A DNA stretch of 64,000 nt from Nocardia iowensis (GTDB lineage: Bacteria > Actinomycetota > Actinomycetes > Mycobacteriales > Mycobacteriaceae). The stretch is taken from NCBI RefSeq assembly GCF_019222765.1, contig NZ_CP078145.1, forward strand, positions 8,494,001 to 8,558,000. The letters run 5' to 3'. This document shows, in pieces, positions 46,871-54,449 of the stretch. A program made the translations under genes and the position numbers. Under the pieces are notes generated by a model. The model was not told the origin of the DNA and searched no databases. It saw nothing but the letters and a program-made list of their open reading frames with translations. Position 1 is the first letter of the stretch; each line of letters starts with the position of its first letter.

Positions 46871-48424
46871 CTACTCGGGCAACAGGCCGAGGGTGCCTTC
46901 CGCGCTTCGGGCGGCGGTGAGGCAGGCCGTGCTGGTGAATTGATCGGCGAGCGGGTGGCGGGCCCGGGCCCGCCATTTGCGGACCGCCGCGACGGCTCGG
47001 TCCCGCTGGACCGCGGGTGCGGCATCGACCGGAAGGCCGAGACGCAGGTGCGGCGCGATGCCGGAGCCGCCGATGAGGCGGTGCAGTTCGGCGAGATCCG
47101 CTGGCGGCAAGGCCAATTCGTCGGTGCGGAGCCGGCCGAGCAAGCGGAGTTCGGCGAAACCGTGCACATCGGCGAGCAGGGTGCGCACCCTGGGCAGCAA
47201 GGCGTCGGCCGCGCTGCCCGGGTAAGCGGTCAGCACCCGCGCGAGCGCGGTGAGGGCGGAATGCGCCTTGAGTTGATCTGCGCGCTGGCCGAATTGGACG
47301 TCGAGCACCGAACGCAGCTCGTCGACGCCGCTGCGGGCGGTCAATTCCGCTGCCAGCGTGGCAGAGTCGCGCACGCCGAGCCGAATCAGGGTGACCGCCA
47401 TCCGGATGCCGAACAGACCGAAGCGTTCCGCGAGCTGAGCCCTGACCTGCGGCGCCACCGGCAATGCGATATCGGGACGCGCGAAGCGATCCGCGGAGAG
47501 CAGTGCCGTGCTCAGCTCGTCGACCGGGACACCGGCCAGCGCTTCGAATGCGGCGTACTCCTGTTGACGCAGCGTGGCGGCGGCGAACGCGAGCAGTCCG
47601 GCCACCGGAATTACCGCCTGGCACAGGCCCGTTCGCTCCAGTTCACCGGCGAAGCGGGTCGCGACCTCACGCGCCGAATGCAAGGCGTCGATCCGTCCCG
47701 CGCCGATCTCGTCCGCCCTGGAGACCACGCCGACGACGCCGAGCGGGCCGGGCAGACCGGAAAGCCCCGGCGCGGCACTGGTTCCGGCGCCTACCCGCTC
47801 GAGGAACCGGACGTCGGCCGCGTCCAGCCTGCGCAACAAATACACGACCGCGTCGGCGCCGGGAACCGCGATGCCCTGCTCGGCTTGCTCCAGATCCGCA
47901 CCCGGCGTGAGCAGCCGGGCAGTGCGCTGCGACACCTCACGCGACAGCGAGGACGTGCCAGGAGTATCGATGATCGTCGTGTGTGCCAGGGCCGCCGCGG
48001 GCCATTCCACCTCGAGGTGGTCGACCTCACGCGGCGCGGGCGCGTTCCAGGTCAGCCCGGCCAGGTCGAAAGTCAGTCCGTGCGTGCCGCTACCGCGGCG
48101 CACCACCACGTTCGCCCGGGCGCCGTCGCCCGCGTGCGCCGTCACGCTGGGCGTGGAACCGTAGCGATACCAGGTGACCACCCTGGTGCACTCGGTCGCA
48201 TCCGTCGGCGCGATATCTTGCCCGACAAGGGAATTCAGCAGCGTCGACTTGCCCGCCTTCAACGATCCGGCCAGCGCGACGCGCAGCGGTTGGTCCAACC
48301 GGCGGGCACAATCGGCCAGCAGTGCCCGCGGCCTCGGTTCGCTGGCCAACGCCGCACGGGCCGCACCAACCAGCCGATGTGCCTCGGCAACTATCGCCGG
48401 CGCCGCGCCGACCTCTCGCCTCAC
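46871..48424 (-). CDS. iniC: Dynamin-like GTPase IniC
   Basis: A 517-residue bacterial dynamin-like GTPase, the third gene of the iniBAC operon. G1 GSLKAGKST lies at about 53-61, the G2 Thr region at DATECTRVVTWYRYG, G3 in TTIIDTPGTSSLSREVS and G4 SRADE near residue 235. The C-terminal half is helical, with no clear membrane helix. In M. tuberculosis iniBAC is induced by cell-wall-targeting drugs such as isoniazid and ethambutol, and IniA and IniC are membrane-remodelling dynamin-like proteins. The GTG at 48424 has GGAG just upstream and lies 55 bases after iniA. Confidence 0.88.
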   Translation of the reverse strand: MRREVGAAPAIVAEAHRLVGAARAALASEPRPRALLADCARRLDQPLRVALAGSLKAGKSTLLNSLVGQDIAPTDATECTRVVTWYRYGSTPSVTAHAGDGARANVVVRRGSGTHGLTFDLAGLTWNAPAPREVDHLEVEWPAAALAHTTIIDTPGTSSLSREVSQRTARLLTPGADLEQAEQGIAVPGADAVVYLLRRLDAADVRFLERVGAGTSAAPGLSGLPGPLGVVGVVSRADEIGAGRIDALHSAREVATRFAGELERTGLCQAVIPVAGLLAFAAATLRQQEYAAFEALAGVPVDELSTALLSADRFARPDIALPVAPQVRAQLAERFGLFGIRMAVTLIRLGVRDSATLAAELTARSGVDELRSVLDVQFGQRADQLKAHSALTALARVLTAYPGSAADALLPRVRTLLADVHGFAELRLLGRLRTDELALPPADLAELHRLIGGSGIAPHLRLGLPVDAAPAVQRDRAVAAVRKWRARARHPLADQFTSTACLTAARSAEGTLGLLPE

Positions 48425-48479
48425 GACTCCGCCGTTCGCGAAGGCGCGCCGTGCCCTCGGTTCACTCGCTGACGCTCAC

Positions 48480-50342
48480 TCACGGCGCAACCGTACCGAC
48501 CGGTGCGCTCGGCAACGCGGACTGCATGGCGTCGGCGTATCGGCCCAGCTCGGCGACCACACGCAGCTGCCGTTCCAGCACGGCGCCGCGCTCGGCGCGA
48601 CGGGCATTCGCCATCGTCGCCGCCTCCTGCGCGGCCCGTAGTGAATCGTCGATCGACCGCAGGCTGCGTTCGGCCACCCCGGCGTAGTGGTCGCGCAGCG
48701 CTCGGTGGATGCGGTGCAGCCGGTCCTTGGATTCCTTGCCCGTCTGGAACGCCACGTCGTCGACGAAGCGGCGGACGGCGGCCTTCGCCTCGTTCCGGCG
48801 CCGGGCCAGCCTGGCCTGCTTGTCGTCGCGGAACGCCTTGCCGCCCACCACTAGTCCGGCACCGAGCGAGATCGGGTTGAGCAGCGCGAGCCCGGCGAAC
48901 GTGCTGGCCAGCCCGACCATCAGCACGCCGCCGTAGGATCCGCGCATGCCGACCAGCAGTTTGCTGCCGAAGCCGATATCGGGCTCGAGGTCGGCCAGGG
49001 TGCCCGCGCCGACATGACTGCCGTCCGCCGAGTCCGGCCGGACGTCCGGGAGATCGGCGGAACCGACCTCGGTGAAATGCTCGGCGACCCGTTCCGCGAG
49101 TTGGCGGGCGCGCGAATGGGTCCACAGCAGGTTGTCACCGATCGCCGTATCGATGGTGCCGGTGAGGTATTCGGCAATGCGGTCCCAATGCCTGCCGGGG
49201 TCGTGTTCATCGATCCACTCCTCGGTGGTTCTGGTGATGCCGCGCAACCGGTCTCGCAGATCGTGGTCGACGTCGCCAGCCAGGTCGGTGATGCCGTCGG
49301 CGAGCGTCTGCTGCCACGCAGCGGTGCGGCGGTGCAGTTCCTCGGCCGATGTCCGCGCCGCTTGCAGTTCCCTGACCGCCGCGGCACCACGTGCCGGATC
49401 GCGCACCGCGACCAGCTCACTGCCCAGTGCCAGCGCCAAATGCTCGGCGGCGGAACGAAGTTCGCGGGCGACCGCGCTGCGGGTAGCGACTTGGTCACGG
49501 GCCACCACCTGGTCTCGAAGGAACTGGTAGAGCAGGCCGAAGCCGGATTCGATGCCCAGTTGCTGGTCCTGCAATCGCAGCGCGTGGCTGCGCAGCAGCG
49601 ATGACACCCCGATCATCGGCACCGCCAGCCCCGCCTTCGCCAGGTGCTGCCGGTCGGCCTCGTACACCTGCCGCCAGTGGGGGTACATGTCGGTCTTGGT
49701 CACCAGCAGCGCCACGGCGGGGCAGAGTTCGTGCACCTGGCGCAGGAAGGCGAGTTCCGGTTCGGTGAGTTCGGTGGATGCGTCGGAGAGCACCAGCACC
49801 GCGTCGGCCGTCGGCACCATGCTCAGCACGCTTGCCGCATAAGAACTTCCGTGTCCACCTACGCCCGGGGTGTCGATCAGCACGATGCCGTCGGCGAGCA
49901 AGGGGTTGGGCACCTGAATTTCCAGCCGCAGAACTCGTCGTCCCTGCGCCAGCGGCGAGCGCGCGGTGATGGTCCCGATCTCGTTGATGGGCACCGGAAC
50001 TCGGGTTTCCGGGCCGCCGGAGTCGCCGCCGGGGCCGGTCAGCACCAACTCCGCTCGCGGCTCGGGTCCGTGTGCGAGCAGGGTGGTGATCGTGGTGGTC
50101 ACGTCGTCACCCACCGGGCAGATCTCCAGGTTGAGCAGCGCGTTGACGAAGCGACTCTTGCCCTGATCCAGCTGTCCCGCAACGACAATGCGACGGCGCG
50201 GGTCCCGGACCCGATCGGCCGCCACTTCCAGGCGGCCGACCAGATCGTTGCGACCGGCGGCCTTGGCCGCCGCGATGGTTTCGCCGAGTACCGACAGCAG
50301 CGGTATCGCCGGTGGCGTGGCGGGCGGTGCGGGCGTCCCCAT
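48480..50342 (-). CDS. iniA: Dynamin-like GTPase IniA
   Basis: A 620-residue dynamin-like GTPase matching IniA (about 640 residues in M. tuberculosis). G1 GQLDQGKSR is at 56-64, G2 CPVGDDVTTTITTLLAHGPE, G3 VLIDTPGVGGHGSSYAASVL and G4 VTKTDMYPHW. A helical stalk follows, then a hydrophobic paddle at about 465-500 (YGGVLMVGLASTFAGLALLN, then PISLGAGLVVGGKAF) that should insert in the inner membrane. It probably stabilises or fuses membrane during envelope stress, and pumping or drug tolerance has been attributed to it in mycobacteria. It begins 60 bases after iniB ends. Confidence 0.9.
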   Translation of the reverse strand: MGTPAPPATPPAIPLLSVLGETIAAAKAAGRNDLVGRLEVAADRVRDPRRRIVVAGQLDQGKSRFVNALLNLEICPVGDDVTTTITTLLAHGPEPRAELVLTGPGGDSGGPETRVPVPINEIGTITARSPLAQGRRVLRLEIQVPNPLLADGIVLIDTPGVGGHGSSYAASVLSMVPTADAVLVLSDASTELTEPELAFLRQVHELCPAVALLVTKTDMYPHWRQVYEADRQHLAKAGLAVPMIGVSSLLRSHALRLQDQQLGIESGFGLLYQFLRDQVVARDQVATRSAVARELRSAAEHLALALGSELVAVRDPARGAAAVRELQAARTSAEELHRRTAAWQQTLADGITDLAGDVDHDLRDRLRGITRTTEEWIDEHDPGRHWDRIAEYLTGTIDTAIGDNLLWTHSRARQLAERVAEHFTEVGSADLPDVRPDSADGSHVGAGTLADLEPDIGFGSKLLVGMRGSYGGVLMVGLASTFAGLALLNPISLGAGLVVGGKAFRDDKQARLARRRNEAKAAVRRFVDDVAFQTGKESKDRLHRIHRALRDHYAGVAERSLRSIDDSLRAAQEAATMANARRAERGAVLERQLRVVAELGRYADAMQSALPSAPVGTVAP

Positions 50343-50402
50343 CGCGGCGGTGACCTCTTTCAGTGGGAGCAGGATGTTTTTTCGGTCAGATCAGTGTGTC
50401 CG

Positions 50403-52442
50403 TCAGTGCAGCATCGCGTCGCCGCTGAGATCCGCACCGGCGCTGCCGGTCAGATCCGCGTCCGCATGCGTATCGCCGAACAACCCGGTGTCGCCATGCG
50501 CACCGACGGTGCTGTCCAACCCCGACCCGAACGCACTCGAAACATCCACCGACGACCAGGTGTTCGCGGTCGAACCGACACCACCACCCAGCCCGGCACC
50601 GGTATCCACAGCACCCTGCGCGCTGCCGCCGACCGAACCACCCAGTCCCGCAGCGGCATCCACAGCCCCGTGGGTACTGCCACCGACCGAACCACCGAGG
50701 GACGCGCCGGTATCCACAGCCCCCTGGGCCGTGCCACCGAGGGAACCACCCAGTCCCGCAGCGGAATCCACAGCTCCCTGAGTTGTGCCACCGAGGGTCA
50801 AGCTGTTGTCCACAGCGCCGTGAGTTGTACCGCCGAGCGAACCACCGAAGCCCGCACCGGCATCCACAGCACCCTGGGTCGCGCCGCCGAATGAACCGCC
50901 GAGTCCGGCACCGGCATCCACCGCGCCACCGATACCTGTGGACAAACCTCCACCGAGGTCCGCAGTCGAACCGATCGCGGTCGACAATCCGGTTTCGAGA
51001 CCGGTCGCCGCCTGTCCACCCAGATCGATGCCGCCGCCGAGACCGGTCTCCAGACCTGTCCCCAACTGCGCACCGGCACCGGCCGCACCCTCGAGTCCAG
51101 CGGAGATCCCACCGCCGAGTCCGGCACCGGCATCCGCCGCGGCTCCGATCCCGGTGGACAAGCCGGTCGCCAACCCGGTCGCCGCCTGCCCGCCCACCTC
51201 GAGCCCGCCGCCGAGTGCGCCCCCGGCCTGAGCACCGGCATCGAGGGCACCATCGAGGCCTGTGGACAAACCGGCCGTCAGGCCCGAACCAGCTTGGGCC
51301 CCAGCGTTTATCGAACTATCCACAGTCGTCCCCAACTCGGTACCGAGCTCGGCACCCGCACCGAGAACAGCGCCCGCGCCGGACAGCCCGGTCTCCAGAC
51401 CCGACCCCACCTGCGCCCCGGCGTTCACCGCGCCATCCACAGCCGTCGAAAGACCGCCGCCGAGATCGGTCCCCGCGTCCACCGCCGCACCGAGTCCGGT
51501 GGACAGCCCACCGGCCACCTGCGTCCCGGCATCCACAGCGCCCTGCAGACCAGTGGTCACGTCGGCGCCGAGATCGACACCCGCGTCGAGAGTGCTGCCG
51601 AGTCCGGTGGTCAAACCCGCTGCCGCCTGCGCACCGGCATCCACTGCGCCTTGCAGGCCAGTCGTCACTCCGGCACCGAGATCGGCACCCACCCCGACCG
51701 CCGCATCGAGGCCGGTCGTCAAGCCTGTCGCGGCGTTCACCGCGCCTTGCACACCGGTGGAGAGATCCGCGCCTACCTGGCCGTCCGCGCCGAGAGCGGC
51801 ATCGAGGCCGGTGGTGAGGCCGGTGGTGGCTTGCCCCACCGCGTCGAGCGCACCCCCGACACCCGCGGACAAACTCGTTTCGAGCCCCGTTCCCGCATGC
51901 AGTCCGGCATCCACCGCACCTTGCAGGCCAGCCCCGAGGTCGGTCACCACCTGCCCGCCCGCACCGATGGCCCCGCCGATCGCGGCGGACAGATCCGCGC
52001 CGACGCCGGCGACCGACTCGAGTCCCGCGGACAGTCCCGCGCCGAGGTCGGCACCGACCTGCAGGCCGGTGTCGACCGCGGTGTTCAGGCCCGCGTCGAG
52101 GTCGATGCCCGTGCCGACCTGGGCGCCGAGGTCGATGCCGAGGTCGGCGCCGACATTCAGCCCGGCATTCGCCGCCGCGGCGGCGCCCACGGTGCCCGCG
52201 GCGCCGAGCACGGCGGCAGCCCCGGTCTGGGCGCCGGCGGCGACGATCGCCGACAGCTGGGAGCCGCCCGCGACCAGTGCCGACTCGGCGACCATCGGGG
52301 CGACGGCGGCAATATCCTCCGGGCTGACCGCAGGCAAACCCGCCGCCACCAGCGCCTGGGTCGGGTTGGCGCAGTAGCCGACCGCCGCCTCGTGGTCGCG
52401 CAGCAAGTTGAGGATGAACTCGAGAATCGCGTTGGGTGTCAT
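50403..52442 (-). CDS. iniB: IniB: Gly/Ala-rich repeat protein
   Basis: A 679-residue protein starting with the conserved IniB segment MTPNAILEFILNLLRDHEAA, then CANPTQALVAAGLPAVSPED (1-about 60). From about residue 95 to the end it consists of dozens of degenerate short repeats of the pattern AxDAGAGLGGSxGG or GLTTGLDAAVGVGADLGAGV, with Ala/Gly alternating with Asp. This makes it longer than M. tuberculosis IniB (about 480 residues as I recall). ATG 52442 is 9 bases after AGGAG, whereas the in-frame ATG at 52451 abuts that site. The sequence has no signal peptide or membrane helix, and its function is unknown; the name comes from its isoniazid induction. Confidence 0.88.
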   Translation of the reverse strand: MTPNAILEFILNLLRDHEAAVGYCANPTQALVAAGLPAVSPEDIAAVAPMVAESALVAGGSQLSAIVAAGAQTGAAAVLGAAGTVGAAAAANAGLNVGADLGIDLGAQVGTGIDLDAGLNTAVDTGLQVGADLGAGLSAGLESVAGVGADLSAAIGGAIGAGGQVVTDLGAGLQGAVDAGLHAGTGLETSLSAGVGGALDAVGQATTGLTTGLDAALGADGQVGADLSTGVQGAVNAATGLTTGLDAAVGVGADLGAGVTTGLQGAVDAGAQAAAGLTTGLGSTLDAGVDLGADVTTGLQGAVDAGTQVAGGLSTGLGAAVDAGTDLGGGLSTAVDGAVNAGAQVGSGLETGLSGAGAVLGAGAELGTELGTTVDSSINAGAQAGSGLTAGLSTGLDGALDAGAQAGGALGGGLEVGGQAATGLATGLSTGIGAAADAGAGLGGGISAGLEGAAGAGAQLGTGLETGLGGGIDLGGQAATGLETGLSTAIGSTADLGGGLSTGIGGAVDAGAGLGGSFGGATQGAVDAGAGFGGSLGGTTHGAVDNSLTLGGTTQGAVDSAAGLGGSLGGTAQGAVDTGASLGGSVGGSTHGAVDAAAGLGGSVGGSAQGAVDTGAGLGGGVGSTANTWSSVDVSSAFGSGLDSTVGAHGDTGLFGDTHADADLTGSAGADLSGDAMLH

Positions 52443-52506
52443 CAGAAACATCTCCTGAGAGCCGGCGGACCTCCGCGATCCGCAGTCGTTGGAATGAATT
52501 TCACGC

Positions 52507-52600
52507 TAGGGGCGCCGCTCGTTACGCGTAACGGGGCCGACCCCTATGACTCACCCCCGGCCGCCCTTAGGGGCAAGCGCGGCATTAGGGGAATTTCCCC
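52507..52600. promoter_or_regulatory. Divergent iniB / hsp70-iniR control region
   Basis: The 294-base region between the two operons holds repeated symmetrical motifs: GTTACGCGTAAC (52521-52532), GGGGAATTTCCCC (52588-52600), and TAGGGG at 52507, 52568 and 52586 plus its complement at 52541-52546. These are candidate binding sites for IniR or another envelope-stress regulator. I could not pick out a convincing -35/-10 pair. Confidence 0.5.
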
Positions 52601-52736
52601 GGAACTTCCCCCGCGCCGGTAACGGCGGACGGCCAGCAACCGAAACAACTGTTGCGTCGGCGTGCCCGCACTGCCTTTCGCACATCGGACTACACAGCGA
52701 CATCGGGCCACAGAGTTTTTCGAACGGGGTTCACGA

Positions 52737-54449
52737 ATGACACAGCGTCTGGCGCTCGGCATCACTGTCGGAGCGTCGAATTCGGTGGCCGTGGCGGCAG
52801 CGGGGGATGACAGCGACAGCGTGGTCACCCATCCCAGCGTGCTGCAGCTGGCCGCCGACACCCCGCCCACCTTCGGCGCCGACGCGCGAGCCACCGGACG
52901 GCATTCCCGCGACGTGCTGGTCGAGGGCTTCCTCGCCAGGGTCGGTGATCCGGTGGACATGCTGGCCGAGGACGGCACGGCGCATTCCGCCGCCGACCTC
53001 GTCGCCGCCGCCATCGCCTGCCTGATGGACGAGATCAGCACGGACGCACGAGCGTACGGATCGACAGTCGCATGTCACCCGGCGTGGTGGACTCGGCACA
53101 CCGTCGACATCCAGCGCGCCGCCCTCGATCGAGAGGGTCTGCACGAGGTGACCCTGGTGCCAGAGCCGACCGCCGCCGTCCGCTGGCTGGAGTCGGCGCA
53201 CGGCCCGCTCGGCGACGGCGCGGTGCTCGTGTACGACCTCGGCGCCACCGGCCTGACCGTCTCGGTGGTCCGCACCGGCGATCAGGCGAGCCTGCTCGGC
53301 ACACCGTTGCGTACCACGGACGTCGCCGGTGCCGAATTCGATCTACTGACCCTGCGCTATGTTCTGGCAAACGCCGCGCCCGCAAATGATTTCGATCCGT
53401 TCGACCCGGTAGTCGAGCGGGAATTGTCAGCATTGCGCGCGCGCTGCAGAACAGCGAAAGAAGAGCTCTCCATAAATACCGCGACGGTCGTGCGAGCGCG
53501 GTTGAATCCGGCGGACACGCAGAGCAGCAACGTCCGTTTGGTCCGCGGCGAACTGGAGGACCTGCTCCGTGCACCGCTGCTGACCTCGATCGACCTGATC
53601 CGTGACGCGGTGCATCGGGCCGGGCTCGACATCGCCGATATCAGCCGGGTGCTGCTCACCGGTGGCGGCGGGGCGATCCCGTTGGTCGCCGAATTGATTT
53701 CCACCGAGTTCGGCCGCCCGGTGGTCGCGGCACCCGAGCCGGCGCACACCAGCGCCCTCGGTGCGGCCGCGCTGGCCGCGGATCTGGCGTCCGTCACCGC
53801 GGCACCCCTGCCCGCCGCACCGCCGGCGGCGGCCGCGCCGAAGACCAAAGAGCTTCCCTCGGTGGCGCTCTCGTCCCTGCCCGAGGTAGAGGTAGCCGAC
53901 CAGCCCCGGCTCAGCGGCAGGCGGCGCGCCGCCATCGTCGCGGGCGCCGTGGTCGTCCTAGGGATACTGGCGACCGGCACTGTCGCGATCGGCACGGGCG
54001 CCCAGTTCAGCCCGAACCCGGCCCCCGCCGAGCACTCTTCCCCGGCGGGTGCCGCGGAGATCGCCGCGACCACCGGCGGACAAACCGGCGATCCCAACGC
54101 GCCGGTCGCCGCGACCAACTCTTCTCCCGTCACCGCCGGTCACCCGAAACCTGATGCCGCGCAGCCAGGCTCACCTGCCGCGACGACAGTGGCCGTCGTG
54201 CACAGCGAGCCCGCTCCCGGACAGCCCGCCGCGCCGCCCGCGGAACCCGGTGCGCCGCAACCGGCGCCGCATCCGCAGCCCGCTCCGGCACCTGCGCCAG
54301 CACCTGGCAACCAACCCGCGCCACCGGCACCGCCGAACGCACCGAGCCTGCCGACCGGCGTCCTGAACGACACGGTCGACTCCGTCGGCAACAGCGTCGG
54401 CACCGTGCTGCGCGCGCCCGGCCAGATCCTCGGAGGAAACGGTGGCTGA
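52737..54449 (+). CDS. Membrane-anchored Hsp70 ATPase-domain protein
   Basis: A 570-residue protein. Residues 1-about 350 resemble the Hsp70/actin ATPase domain (LALGITVGASNSVAVA; EPTAAVRWLESAHGPLGDGA; LVYDLGATGLTVSVVRTGDQ; ISRVLLTGGGGAIPLVAELI), with the phosphate loops altered (GASNS for GTTNS). It has no substrate-binding domain. A charged linker, one membrane helix (about 396-420, AAIVAGAVVVLGILATGTVA) and a Pro/Ala-rich outer tail of 150 residues follow. ATG 52737 aligns with the paralogue at 57135. Its stop overlaps the start of iniR, so they are cotranslated. The cytoplasmic ATPase linked through the membrane to an exported tail suggests a signal relay to IniR; that is inference. Confidence 0.82.
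   Translation: MTQRLALGITVGASNSVAVAAAGDDSDSVVTHPSVLQLAADTPPTFGADARATGRHSRDVLVEGFLARVGDPVDMLAEDGTAHSAADLVAAAIACLMDEISTDARAYGSTVACHPAWWTRHTVDIQRAALDREGLHEVTLVPEPTAAVRWLESAHGPLGDGAVLVYDLGATGLTVSVVRTGDQASLLGTPLRTTDVAGAEFDLLTLRYVLANAAPANDFDPFDPVVERELSALRARCRTAKEELSINTATVVRARLNPADTQSSNVRLVRGELEDLLRAPLLTSIDLIRDAVHRAGLDIADISRVLLTGGGGAIPLVAELISTEFGRPVVAAPEPAHTSALGAAALAADLASVTAAPLPAAPPAAAAPKTKELPSVALSSLPEVEVADQPRLSGRRRAAIVAGAVVVLGILATGTVAIGTGAQFSPNPAPAEHSSPAGAAEIAATTGGQTGDPNAPVAATNSSPVTAGHPKPDAAQPGSPAATTVAVVHSEPAPGQPAAPPAEPGAPQPAPHPQPAPAPAPAPGNQPAPPAPPNAPSLPTGVLNDTVDSVGNSVGTVLRAPGQILGGNGG

Noticed and set aside
50560..52100. Repeated DNA that might be mistaken for a CRISPR array or minisatellite
   Set aside because: Units are imperfect, of varying length and in frame with the IniB protein repeats, with no constant direct repeat separated by unique spacers.
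50403..52622. Long open frames on the plus strand opposite iniB
   Set aside because: The repetitive GC-rich iniB sequence leaves several other frames open. Their products are Pro/Arg/Ser-rich with no conserved feature, while the minus strand has the IniB N-terminus and a ribosome site.
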